64,000 nt of DNA from Telluria antibiotica (GTDB lineage Bacteria; Pseudomonadota; Gammaproteobacteria; Burkholderiales; Burkholderiaceae_D), in assembly GCF_011682055.1 (NCBI RefSeq), contig NZ_JAAQOM010000020.1:1-64000 (forward strand). Direction: 5' to 3'. Position numbers and translations under genes: made by a program. Numbering within the stretch: the stretch's first letter is position 1; every line of letters starts with the position of its first letter. Below, piece by piece: positions 8,346-16,967 of this stretch. The notes under the pieces were generated by a model that had not been told where the DNA came from, did not search any database, and saw only the letters and a program-made list of their open reading frames with translations.

Positions 8346-10232
8346 ATGTGCGGAATCAGCGGAGTTGTGAACAAGAACGCTTCGGCCGTCGGCCGCAAGG
8401 CGATCAAGGCCATCAACGACCTGGCCGCTCATCGGGGGCCGGACGGCGAAGGCTTCTTCTTCGGCAAGCAGTTTGCACTCGGGCACCGCCGCCTGGCCAT
8501 CCTCGATTTGTCGCGGGACGGCCATCAGCCCATGGCATATGGAAAAAGATACGTCATCACGTTCAGCGGCGAGATTTTCAATTACCTGGAAATCCGCGAG
8601 CAGCTGCTTCTCGACGGCTATCGCTTTTCGTCCGAAACGGACACCGAGGTCATTCTGTGCGCCTACGACAAGTGGGGCACGGCCTGCGTCGAGCGCTTCA
8701 ACGGCATGTGGGCCTTCTGCCTGTATGACAGGGAAAAAGACATCCTGTTCTGCAGCCGCGATCGATTCGGCATCAAGCCATTTTATTACTCGGATACGCC
8801 CCGACGGTTCGTCTTCGGCTCGGAAATTAAGCAGGTCCTGTGCGGCAAGGGAGGCAGCGCCGTCGCGAACGTGCGCGCGGTACGGGATTTTCTGATCGAA
8901 GGCTATTCCGACCACACGCGCGAAACGTTTTTCGATGGCGTGTCCGCGCTGGCAGCCGGCCATAACCTCGTGTATTCGCTGCGATCCCACCGTGTCGACG
9001 AACGCCGCTATTACACGTTGACGGCGCGGGATGACCTGCCGGCCCTGGACGAATGGGCCGCCTCCGAGCGTTTCCTGGCAGAACTGCACCGGTCGGTCGC
9101 GTACCGGATGCGATCGGACGTCAAGGTCGGCACCTGCCTGAGCGGCGGGCTCGACAGTTCCGCCATCGCGGCCCTCTCGTCAGCCGTCACCCGCGCGACA
9201 TCGTCGGCACGGTTCCAGGCCATTCACGCCAAGGGTGGCTCCGGCAGGCTCGACGAAAGTGGCTTTGCTCGCGACCTCGCCGCAAAATGCGACATCGACT
9301 TGTTCGTCATCGAACCGAGCGTCGATGACTTCATCGAGGCCATCGACGAGGTCGTCTATTGCCAGGAAGAGCCGTTCGCCACCCCGTCCATCTTCATGCA
9401 GTATTTCGTGTTCCAGAAAGCGAAACAGATCGGATGCAAAGTCGTCCTCGACGGCCAGGGCGGCGATGAGGTCCTGCTCGGCTACGAGCGCTATTATTCC
9501 GCCTACCTCCGCTCGCTGCCGTGGCACGCCGCGATTCGCGAATTCTTTTCCATCACCGGCCATTCCAGGCTCTCGCCCAGGGAAGTACTCGGCTATTTGC
9601 TGTATTTTTCGGTGTCGAGAATCCGCATCGCGCGGCTGAAACGGAAGTTCGCCTACGTCAGGCCGGAGTATCTGCTCCGGTTTCCCAATATCGCGAATTT
9701 GAATGCGGCATGTCGCAACGTCCGCGCCCTGCAAAGGATGGAAATCGAACGGTTTCAGCTGCCCCATCTGCTCAGGTACGCGGACCGCAACTCGATGCGC
9801 CATTCGGTCGAAGCTCGCCTCCCTTTCCTGGACCACCAGCTCGTTGAAGCGGCTTTTGCCGTCAGCACCCGCTTCAAGATCAGGAACGGCTGGACGAAGC
9901 ACATCCTGAGGGTCGCGCTGGCCGGTCTCGTGCCGGACAATATTTTGTGGCGCAAGGTCAAACTCGGCTTCGAAGCGCCTGACGCTGCCTGGCTCGAGGC
10001 CGCCGGCGCCGACATGCAAGCGGCGATCGGCCGGTCCGCCATCGTGAAGCACATGTGCAAGGACAAGCCGGACTTCGACAAGATCGACAGAGGGACGCTC
10101 TGGCGCCTCTACAGTATCGCCAAATGGGAAGCCATCTACTCGGTGCAACTGACGGCGGGTGCGGGTGAATCGCCCAGGTCATCCGGCTGCAGCAATCCCA
10201 ACCGTACGCCACATCCCATCCGCATGAATTAA
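8346..10232 (+). CDS. asnB: Asparagine synthetase (glutamine-hydrolysing), AsnB type
   Basis: Amidates aspartate, or an aspartyl-like acid, using glutamine and ATP. 628 aa. The start is fixed by MCGISG because Cys2 is the N-terminal nucleophile of the class II amidotransferase domain (about 1-215); AGGAAAGG lies 8 bp upstream. The synthetase domain carries the PP-loop SGGLDSS at 266-272. The length and divergent C-terminus are those of the extended AsnB group often found with capsule or O-antigen genes, so the substrate could be a sugar-acid or peptide rather than free aspartate. No polysaccharide genes lie next to it. Codon use looks more AT-tolerant than in neighbours. Confidence 0.88.
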   Translation: MCGISGVVNKNASAVGRKAIKAINDLAAHRGPDGEGFFFGKQFALGHRRLAILDLSRDGHQPMAYGKRYVITFSGEIFNYLEIREQLLLDGYRFSSETDTEVILCAYDKWGTACVERFNGMWAFCLYDREKDILFCSRDRFGIKPFYYSDTPRRFVFGSEIKQVLCGKGGSAVANVRAVRDFLIEGYSDHTRETFFDGVSALAAGHNLVYSLRSHRVDERRYYTLTARDDLPALDEWAASERFLAELHRSVAYRMRSDVKVGTCLSGGLDSSAIAALSSAVTRATSSARFQAIHAKGGSGRLDESGFARDLAAKCDIDLFVIEPSVDDFIEAIDEVVYCQEEPFATPSIFMQYFVFQKAKQIGCKVVLDGQGGDEVLLGYERYYSAYLRSLPWHAAIREFFSITGHSRLSPREVLGYLLYFSVSRIRIARLKRKFAYVRPEYLLRFPNIANLNAACRNVRALQRMEIERFQLPHLLRYADRNSMRHSVEARLPFLDHQLVEAAFAVSTRFKIRNGWTKHILRVALAGLVPDNILWRKVKLGFEAPDAAWLEAAGADMQAAIGRSAIVKHMCKDKPDFDKIDRGTLWRLYSIAKWEAIYSVQLTAGAGESPRSSGCSNPNRTPHPIRMN

Positions 10233-10267
10233 AATGCATGCCAGAAATGTAATTACGTCAATCATAT

Positions 10268-10296
10268 TTGAGCAAATGAATTGTTTGCTCTATACT
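10268..10296 (+). promoter_or_regulatory. Promoter with palindrome in the spacer
   Basis: TTGAGC (10268-10273), 17-bp spacer, TATACT (10291-10296). A perfect 7-bp inverted repeat, GAGCAAA (10270-10276) and TTTGCTC (10284-10290), fills the spacer, the place where a repressor or MerR-type activator would act. It points to the three-gene operon starting at 10519, leaving a leader of about 210 nt with no convincing ORF. Confidence 0.6.
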
Positions 10297-10518
10297 TGAC
10301 CTCGGCAAACATCCTAAAAACCGGGCGGCAGGCCTTGCGTTGACCTGACCGCCCTGCGGCCTCGCCGCATCGCCGGATGCGCTCCGCATCCACTCTTTCA
10401 ACGGGTCCGGACGACGGCCGCCACGGCCGCGCTGTGACCGCCCGCCTCCGCGCCCCGGACCGGATCCTCCATCCCGCACCGGCGCGCGCCGAGGTCTTTC
10501 ATCGAGGGCCAAACACGC

Positions 10519-11577
10519 ATGACCCCAACACGTCCATCGCAGCGCCACCCTTCCATCGCGATCCACCTGGTCGCGGGCACGTGCGCGCTGTGCGCCGCCT
10601 TGCTGGCGCAGGCCGCCGGCCGCAAGCCGGCGCCGATCGCCCCGCCGACACCCGCCATCGCCGACTTCACCGAGTTGAGCGGCGCGCGGCCCGGCGACTG
10701 CGCCGCGCCGTCCGATCCGGCCCTGTCCACGATGGGCGTGCCGACCATGCACCGCTGCGCCTGGAGCCAGCGCGTGGAAATGCTGTACTGGCGCAGCATC
10801 CCCGCCCCGGCGGGCGCCTGCCTGCCGCCGGCCGCGATCGCGTGGTACCGCCTCACGCAAGCCATCCATGCGGACGCACCGCCGTGGAGCGCCGCCTGGT
10901 CCGGCAGAACCATCGCGGCAGGCACGTCGGACGCGCAGCAGTTGGCCGCGGTCTGGCGCGGCGGCGATGGCCAGTGGTCGGCCACGCTGTGGCGCTGGCG
11001 GCCATCCGACAAGCCCGCCACGCGTACCTGGCAAGCCGCGCACTGGAATGGCGTGACGCAGGCCGCGCACGCCATCGACGCGGGCAATCCGCTGCCCGCC
11101 CCCTCGCCACTGTTCGTCGCCTGGCGCGACGCGTCGCAGGGCAAGCCGCGCATGCTGGACGGCGATACGTGGCGCTGGGTGTCCGACAAGACGTGCCTGC
11201 GACTGGAGACCTCGGGCATCAGCCAAACGCGCATCCACCTGCCCTATTCGCGCGACGATGCACGGCTCGAGCAGCGCAGCGGCATGCAGGTGCAACTGGC
11301 GCGCCGGTTGCCCGACGCCGAATGGCTGCAGCCGTTCACGCTGCTGGACCCGGCCCGGCCCGGCGAGCGCACGGGCGCCAAATTCATCGCCGTCTGGAAG
11401 GAAGGCCGCAGCGTCAAGGGACAGTTGTGGATCCCGCTGCGCGACGACGCGGGAATCGTGCGCGCGCGCATCGTCAGCGACCTGACGGCGGCATCCCCCG
11501 ACCCGAAGCAGCGCGCGGCCGTCGTCGAACGCGAACTGACGGCGCTCGCCCACGCATGGGAGGTGCGCCATGAATGA
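10519..11577 (+). CDS. Secreted protein of unknown function
   Basis: 352 aa with a probable signal peptide (hydrophobic stretch about 12-33, ending AQAAG). The mature part is rich in Trp and Ala/Pro, contains a few Cys and several W-R-x-x-D/G-G segments, and shows no motif I recognise. It is the first gene of an operon: the antiporter start overlaps its stop by 8 bp. GAGGG lies about 12 bp before the start. Function not assigned. Confidence 0.7.
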   Translation: MTPTRPSQRHPSIAIHLVAGTCALCAALLAQAAGRKPAPIAPPTPAIADFTELSGARPGDCAAPSDPALSTMGVPTMHRCAWSQRVEMLYWRSIPAPAGACLPPAAIAWYRLTQAIHADAPPWSAAWSGRTIAAGTSDAQQLAAVWRGGDGQWSATLWRWRPSDKPATRTWQAAHWNGVTQAAHAIDAGNPLPAPSPLFVAWRDASQGKPRMLDGDTWRWVSDKTCLRLETSGISQTRIHLPYSRDDARLEQRSGMQVQLARRLPDAEWLQPFTLLDPARPGERTGAKFIAVWKEGRSVKGQLWIPLRDDAGIVRARIVSDLTAASPDPKQRAAVVERELTALAHAWEVRHE

Positions 11578-12778
11578 CGAACTGTCCACGCCCCTGTGGC
11601 TGCTGTCGCCGCTGGCCGTGCTGGGCGCCGGCCTGATGCTGGCGCTCGTGATCGGCCTCACGCTGCAGCGCTTCCGCATTCCCAAGCTGTACGGCGCCGT
11701 GATCGCGGGCCTGCTGCTCGGCGCGACCGGCGGCGGCTTCATCGACCGCGCGCTGCTGACCCAGTTCCAGGAACTCCTGAACGGCGCCGCCGCGCTCGTG
11801 CTGTTCGAGGTCGGCCGCAAGATGGACCTCGCGTGGCTGCTGCGCAGCGGACGCCAGGGCGCGAGCCTGTTGCTGGCCACGCTGCTGCGCGGCGCCGCGG
11901 CGGCCGTCGCGCTGGGGCTTCTCGCCCTGCCGTGGGGCGCCGCGATCTTCATCGGATCGATCCTCATCGCCGTCAATCCTGTCATCCACAGTTCGATGGT
12001 GGCGGACGAAAACGCGAGCGGCACGAGCACTTTCGCCACGTCGAACATGGTCGGCCTCTCGAACCTCGTCGCGCTGCTGGCGCTCGCCGTCACGCTCGCG
12101 TGGACCCGCAGCCACGGCCCCGACGCCGGCGGCGACTTCGCGACGGAGCTGATGCGCCAGGGCGGCAAGCTCGTGGTGGGTGCGCTGATCGCCGTGCTGT
12201 CGTACGGCGTGTATGCCATCGCCACGCGGGCATGCAAGGTGCCCGCCACGCTGCGCCCCGGCATGCTGCTGGCCGCGCTGCTGATCGACCTCGGCCTGTG
12301 CTCCGTGATGTCCGCGAGCGCCCTGCTCTCGCTGCTGCTGATGGGCGTCCTGCTGCGCAATGCCGAGAAGCGCGACAACGTGTTCCAGGCCCAGTTGAAG
12401 ACGGCGCAGGACATCGGCTACGTGCTGCTGTTCCTGATGTCGGCCGCCCTCGTCGACTTGCAGCAGCTGCTGCACGGCTGGGCGATCCTGGCCGCCGTGA
12501 CGGTGTTCGCCGTGCGCATCGCGGCAACGCGCCTGGCGCTGTGGCCGGGCACTGCGTGGGACACGCACAAGCAGCATGCGATGGCCTTGTCGATGTGCTC
12601 CCTCGTGAGCTACGGCGGCCTCGTCGTCGACAACACCCTCAACGCCTACACCGGGCTCGATGCGACGTCCACCGCCGTGATGGGCGCGCTGCTGGCCCTG
12701 AACGTCCTGCTGGCGCCCGGCCTGACCTGGGTCGGCCTGCACCTGGCGGGCGAAACCTACCGAGGAAGCACACAATGA
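11570..12778 (+). CDS. Cation:proton antiporter-like membrane protein (CPA2 type)
   Basis: 402 aa, about eleven to twelve hydrophobic segments covering nearly the whole chain and no hydrophilic C-terminal domain. The pattern IPKLYGAVIAGLLLG at about 38-52 is the characteristic start of Kef/NapA-type exchangers, and LVLFEVGRKMD at about 78-88 resembles the conserved E-x-G helix region. There is no RCK/TrkA-N domain, so if regulated it needs a partner. It overlaps both neighbours (8 bp upstream, 4 bp downstream). The substrate (Na+, K+) cannot be told from sequence. Confidence 0.75.
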   Translation: MNDELSTPLWLLSPLAVLGAGLMLALVIGLTLQRFRIPKLYGAVIAGLLLGATGGGFIDRALLTQFQELLNGAAALVLFEVGRKMDLAWLLRSGRQGASLLLATLLRGAAAAVALGLLALPWGAAIFIGSILIAVNPVIHSSMVADENASGTSTFATSNMVGLSNLVALLALAVTLAWTRSHGPDAGGDFATELMRQGGKLVVGALIAVLSYGVYAIATRACKVPATLRPGMLLAALLIDLGLCSVMSASALLSLLLMGVLLRNAEKRDNVFQAQLKTAQDIGYVLLFLMSAALVDLQQLLHGWAILAAVTVFAVRIAATRLALWPGTAWDTHKQHAMALSMCSLVSYGGLVVDNTLNAYTGLDATSTAVMGALLALNVLLAPGLTWVGLHLAGETYRGSTQ

Positions 12779-13986
12779 GCGAATTGATGAACGATGAAGC
12801 GCTGGGCAAATTGAAACAGGATGCGCAGGCGCAGGCCGTGTCGGGACAAGGGCCTGCATACCTCCCCGACTTCAAGCCGTCCACGATCGGCACGATGGGC
12901 ATCGAGCTGGAACTGATGGTGCTCGACCGCCTGACCTACGACCTGTTCCCCGCCGCGCCCGACATCCTGCGCCTGCTCGACAAGCACGACAAGCCGTGGG
13001 TGCACACGCCCGAGATCACGACGTCGATGCTCGAAGTGGCGACCGCGATCCTGACGTCGTTCGACGAGGCCGCGGAGCAGCTGGAACACATCCGCACGAC
13101 GGTGCAGCGCGCCGCGTTCGAGGTCGGCGCGTCGATCTCCGGCGGCGGCGCGCACCCTTTCCAGAAGTGGAACGAGCAGCGCATCTATCCGAAGGAACGT
13201 TATTTTGCGTCCGAACGCAAGTTCGGCTATCTGGCTAAACTGTTTACCGTGTTTGGCATGCACGTGCACATCGGTGCCGGCACGCCGGACGAAGCGATGC
13301 GGCTGTGCGCCTGGCTCACGCAGCGCGCCCCGTTGTTCATCGCCCTCTCCGCCAATTCGCCGTGCTGGCAGGGCGAAGTGTCGGGCTTCTGCAGCTCGCG
13401 CAGCAACGTCGTCGGCGCGTTCCCGATGAGCGGCATCCTGCCGTACGAGATCCGCACGTGGGACGATTTCCGCGCCCACTTCGACGGGCTGGCCGCGCAC
13501 GGCATCGTCAACAGCATCAAGGATTTTTATTGGGACGTGCGCCCGAAACCGGAATACGGGACGATCGAGCTGCGCGTGCTCGACACGCCATTGAAGCCCG
13601 TGTACGCGGCCGCGCTGGCGTGCTACGCGCGCGAGCTGTGCCTCGAATGGGCCGACCAGCCAGGCCGCTGGCCAGGCAGCACCAGCCGCGAGCTGTACAT
13701 CTGGAACCGTTTCAACGCCGCACGCGACGGCGTCGACGCGACCTGGATCGATCCGGAGACAGGCGTCTCGATGCCGGCCGCTGAGGCGATCCGCGCCGAC
13801 CTGGAACGGCTGCGGCGCCGCTCGCAGGACCCCGGCTTCGCCAAGGCGTGCGACGTGATCGAACACCTCATGCGGGACGGCGGCCAGGCACACTGGCTGC
13901 GCGCCCACCTGGACGCGGGCGGCGGCATGAACGACCTGGCGCGCATGGCCAGCGAGATGTTCGAGGACGGCGCCGCGTCGACCTGA
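12775..13986 (+). CDS. YbdK-type carboxylate-amine ligase (glutamate-cysteine ligase 2 family)
   Basis: ATP-grasp-like GCS2 family enzyme, 403 aa. The start at 12775 has GAGGAA upstream and an ATGA overlap with the antiporter gene. Family motifs: GIELELMVLD at about 43-52, ITTSMLEVAT, SGGGAHPF at about 122-129, GMHVHIG at about 162-168, and TIELRVLD in the C-terminal half. E. coli YbdK has weak gamma-glutamylcysteine synthetase activity; the true substrate is unknown. Coupling to an antiporter gene suggests a shared physiological role, discussed in the findings. Confidence 0.88.
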   Translation: MSELMNDEALGKLKQDAQAQAVSGQGPAYLPDFKPSTIGTMGIELELMVLDRLTYDLFPAAPDILRLLDKHDKPWVHTPEITTSMLEVATAILTSFDEAAEQLEHIRTTVQRAAFEVGASISGGGAHPFQKWNEQRIYPKERYFASERKFGYLAKLFTVFGMHVHIGAGTPDEAMRLCAWLTQRAPLFIALSANSPCWQGEVSGFCSSRSNVVGAFPMSGILPYEIRTWDDFRAHFDGLAAHGIVNSIKDFYWDVRPKPEYGTIELRVLDTPLKPVYAAALACYARELCLEWADQPGRWPGSTSRELYIWNRFNAARDGVDATWIDPETGVSMPAAEAIRADLERLRRRSQDPGFAKACDVIEHLMRDGGQAHWLRAHLDAGGGMNDLARMASEMFEDGAAST

Positions 13987-13989
13987 CCG

Positions 13990-14202
13990 TCACGAGCGCT
14001 TCGGATTGTCCGGGCGGCGGTCGACGCCGTTCGGCACGCCGTCGCCATCGCGGTCGCCCTGGCGCCATTCCGGACGATGCCAGACGTAGCCCGGGCGCAC
14101 GCGCTCCCAGTGGCCGCGCATCCACACGTGGCGGTGGCCGTTCCCGTTCCAGTAGCCCGGCGCCCATTCATGGGCGTGGCGGGGAGCCGGCACGACCACC
14201 AC
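13990..14202 (-). pseudogene. YXWGXW-repeat protein, probable 5'-truncated remnant
   Basis: 70 codons with two W-x-x-G-x-W units (WAPGYW and WMRGHW), then a thrombospondin-type-3-like calcium motif (DRDGDGVPNGVDRRPDNP). Intact relatives begin with a signal peptide. Here only GTG codons are available, and an in-frame TGA lies 9 bp upstream of the first, so no signal peptide is encoded. It could be a decayed gene, or one with a frameshift upstream. It converges on the YbdK-like gene with 3 bp between stops. Confidence 0.5.
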
Positions 14203-14301
14203 TACAGCGATTCATGGTGCGTGCCGACGGCCCTGAAGCAGGCGCTTACGTCCGAACTTGACGCCACAGCCCGCAACAGATTTTCACGGAGCAACATACA
14301 A

Positions 14302-14329
14302 AAAGGGCGTCCCCGCAGGGACGCCCTTT
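14302..14329 (-). terminator. Terminator of the TonB-like gene (possibly bidirectional)
   Basis: AAAGGGCGTCCC and GGGACGCCCTTT flank a 4-nt loop. The T-run is longer on the minus strand (TTTTTGT), fitting termination of the gene ending at 14443. Confidence 0.7.
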
Positions 14330-14442
14330 CGGACTGTCGGGTGCCGCCAGGCCGCAGGTCTCGCGCGCACCCGGCCAAGATGCCGGGGACGCAGAGCCTC
14401 ACCTGGGGCGCCGAGCCTGGCCGGCCGGCACCCGCAAAGCGA

Positions 14443-14790
14443 TCAGTCCAGCTTCCAGGCGTAGTCGACCTTGGTCCAGGTCTGGGCCGGCGCGCCATCC
14501 TTCGTGCCCGGCTTGAACTTGCAGGACGACAGGCCCTTCAGCGCGGCCTTGTCCAGGCCCTTGAAGCCGCTCGATTTTTCCAGCTTCGAGTCGGCCACGG
14601 AGCCGTCGGCTGCGACGAGGAAGGACATGGACGTGATGCCCTGCTCTTCGTTCATCAGCGAGGCCTTCGGGTACTCGACCTTGCACTTGGACGGATCAAA
14701 CGTTGCCGGCGTCTCGCCTGCGAAAGCGGAACCAGCGATACCCGAGACCAGCAGAGCAACCAAGCTCACGGCAAATTTCTTGTTGGACAT
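14443..14790 (-). CDS. Small exported protein with TonB C-terminal-like domain
   Basis: 115 aa: signal peptide (about 1-24, ending GSAFA) followed by a single TonB-C-like fold. The pattern F-D-P-S-K-C...Y-P-K-x-S-x-x-x-E-x-x-G, then S-F-L-V-A-A-D-G-S-V, then S-S-G-F-K-x-L-D-K-A-A resembles energy transducer C-terminal domains. There is no inner-membrane anchor or Pro-rich spacer, so it is unlikely to energise receptors itself. Two cysteines may form a disulfide. GGGGG lies 8-12 bp before the start. It follows the chemoreceptor gene in the same direction with a 73-bp gap. Confidence 0.7.
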   Translation of the reverse strand: MSNKKFAVSLVALLVSGIAGSAFAGETPATFDPSKCKVEYPKASLMNEEQGITSMSFLVAADGSVADSKLEKSSGFKGLDKAALKGLSSCKFKPGTKDGAPAQTWTKVDYAWKLD

Positions 14791-14863
14791 TTTTATTACC
14801 CCCGAAAAACAAAGTTTTTTTTGATGCCGGCGCTCCCGCCGGCGCTGGACGAGCCGTCCTGGC

Positions 14864-16642
14864 TCAGAATTCTTCCCAATCGTCGCTGGCGGCAGCCGCT
14901 GCGACTTTCTTCGCGGTCGACGCTGGCGCATCGGCCGAACGTTCTTCCTGGACCGGCGCCGCGGCGCGTGCCTTTGGCGCCGCCGGCTTCTTCAAGTGCG
15001 GCTTGGCCGGACGGACGACGACGGCGCGGGTGGCTGCGGCGGCCGGTGCCGGCGCAGCCACGACCGCCGGCTCTTCGCCTTCGGCCAGCTTGAAGATGCT
15101 GACGACGCGCTGCAGTTCCGCGGCCTGGTCCTGCAGGCTCTGGAAGGCGGCGGCCGCTTGCTCGACGAGCGCGGCGTTCTGCTGCGTCATACCGTCCATC
15201 TCGATGATCGACAGGTTGACCTGCTCGATGCCGGCGCTCTGTTCGGCGCTGGCGCTGGCGATGTCGCTCATGATGTCGGTCACGCGCTTGACGCTGGCGA
15301 CCACCTCATCCATCGTCTCGCCGGCCTGGCCGACGAGCTTGCTGCCGCGGCCGATCTTCTCGACGGAATCGCCGATCAGCTGCTTGATTTCTTTCGCTGC
15401 CGCAGCGGAACGCTGGGCCAGGTTGCGCACTTCCGAGGCGACGACGGCGAAGCCGCGGCCCTGCTCGCCGGCACGGGCCGCCTCGACGGCCGCGTTCAGC
15501 GCCAGGATGTTCGTCTGGAATGCGATGCCGTCGATGACGCCGATGATGTCGGCGATCTTGCTGGCCGAGCTGTTGATCTCGCCCATCGTGCCGACGACTT
15601 GCGACACCACTTCGCCGCCCTTGCGTGCCACGTCCGATGCGGTGGCGGCCAGGTGGTTGGCTTCGAGGGCATTGTCCGCGTTCTGCTTCACGGTCGACGT
15701 CAGTTCTTCCATTGCCGACGCCGTCTTTTCCAGCGAGCTGGCTTGCAGTTCCGTACGCGACGACAGGTCGGTGTTACCGGCCGCGATTTCACGCGATGCG
15801 GTCGTGATCGTGTGCGTACCGCGACGCACCTGGCTGACGATGTCGACCAGGCTGTTGCGCATCTGTTTCATTTCCACGAGCAGGCTGCCGCGATCCGACG
15901 ATTTGGTCTCGATGCCGATCGACAGATCACCCTCGGCGATGCTGCCGGCGATCTTCGCGGTATAGCCCGGTTCGCCGCCAAGCTGCTTCAGCAGGCCGCG
16001 GGTGATGACGGTGGCGGCCAGGATGCCCATCGCGACGGCCACGCCCAGCAGCACCAGCATGAAGTTACGGGCGCTGGCGAAGGCGGCTTCCGCATCGACC
16101 TGGGCCTGTGCGTTCAACTTGTCTTCCAGCGTACCCAGTTGGTCGAGCGCCTCCAGCCATTTCTTCTGGGCCGGGCGGATTTCCTTGACCATCACGCGGG
16201 TGGCGTCCATCGCGTTGTTGGCCAGGTACAGTGCCGATGCCTTGGCGATGGCCGGCATGGCGGCGCCTTCGGCATCCTTCACCTGGTTCAGCAGGGATTT
16301 TTCTTCGGCCGACGCTTCTTCCGAGAACTTGGCGACCAGCTTGCCCTGCAGGGCGTCGTACTTGGCGGTCTGTTCCTTGAAGCGGTTCAGTTCCGGTTCC
16401 ATGTCCGCCGGGTCCGTCATCAGGGTCAGCGTGCGCAGCGACGTCACGCGTTCGCTGACGTTGTTGCGCATGTCGACGACCAGACGCGTCACGACGTTAT
16501 TGACGGTGACGACGTGGTCGAGCCGGTTCTGGATCTGCGCCATGCGCAGGATGCCGACGACGGTGACCATGACCAGCAGCACGAGCACAAGCGCAAAGCC
16601 CAGGCCCAGACGCATGCCGACCTTCATGTTTGCTAGATTCAT
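14864..16642 (-). CDS. Methyl-accepting chemotaxis protein
   Basis: 592-aa transmembrane chemoreceptor. TM1 is at about 12-32, followed by a periplasmic four-helix-bundle-type ligand domain (about 35-190), TM2 at about 193-213, HAMP, then a cytoplasmic signalling domain with the hairpin tip IDGIAFQTNILALNAAVEAA. After an Ala/Pro/Lys-rich linker the chain ends in DDWEEF, matching the x-W-x-x-F pentapeptide that tethers CheR/CheB. No che genes occur in the window, so it presumably feeds a chemotaxis system elsewhere. A rightward hairpin with T-run (16671-16693) lies in its leader. Confidence 0.93.
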   Translation of the reverse strand: MNLANMKVGMRLGLGFALVLVLLVMVTVVGILRMAQIQNRLDHVVTVNNVVTRLVVDMRNNVSERVTSLRTLTLMTDPADMEPELNRFKEQTAKYDALQGKLVAKFSEEASAEEKSLLNQVKDAEGAAMPAIAKASALYLANNAMDATRVMVKEIRPAQKKWLEALDQLGTLEDKLNAQAQVDAEAAFASARNFMLVLLGVAVAMGILAATVITRGLLKQLGGEPGYTAKIAGSIAEGDLSIGIETKSSDRGSLLVEMKQMRNSLVDIVSQVRRGTHTITTASREIAAGNTDLSSRTELQASSLEKTASAMEELTSTVKQNADNALEANHLAATASDVARKGGEVVSQVVGTMGEINSSASKIADIIGVIDGIAFQTNILALNAAVEAARAGEQGRGFAVVASEVRNLAQRSAAAAKEIKQLIGDSVEKIGRGSKLVGQAGETMDEVVASVKRVTDIMSDIASASAEQSAGIEQVNLSIIEMDGMTQQNAALVEQAAAAFQSLQDQAAELQRVVSIFKLAEGEEPAVVAAPAPAAAATRAVVVRPAKPHLKKPAAPKARAAAPVQEERSADAPASTAKKVAAAAASDDWEEF

Positions 16643-16967
16643 TCCTTATCTTCCCTGTTTCAAGTGAACGGCCCGTTCCGGGCTTTCTTTTTTGTTACAG
16701 AAAGTCCATCTTCCCGGTGGACTTGCGTATTTCCGTCAGGATAAATCAAAACGACGAATTTTCAGACAGAAAACATGCACCACTGTAATTATGTTTCACC
16801 ACAACAACAGGACTAGATGTCGTGCAAGGAGAAGAACCCGCATTATCGGCCCATTCTTGCTTTTCAGCAAGGAAGACAATGCAAATGATTTCACAATTGC
16901 ATCATTTTTTGTAGCGGATTTTGAACAGCCCGGCCGCGTCATGCGACCGGGGTAGGAAAGGAACAAT
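16643..16967. other. Intergenic region between chemoreceptor and dusA genes
   Basis: 325 bp, visibly AT-richer than the surroundings, no convincing ORF. It holds an inverted repeat AAGTCCA/TGGACTT (16700-16722), a GCCCG/CGGGC hairpin followed by T-rich sequence on the plus strand (16671-16693), and near dusA a CCCGGTCGC-type stem (about 16929-16951) that may end the dusA transcript though it lacks a T-run. Confidence 0.4.

Noticed and set aside
16671..16693. Plus-strand terminator GCCCG-TTC-CGGGC with T-run
   Set aside because: No plus-strand gene leads into it; it lies in the leader of the minus-strand chemoreceptor gene, so not listed as a functional terminator.
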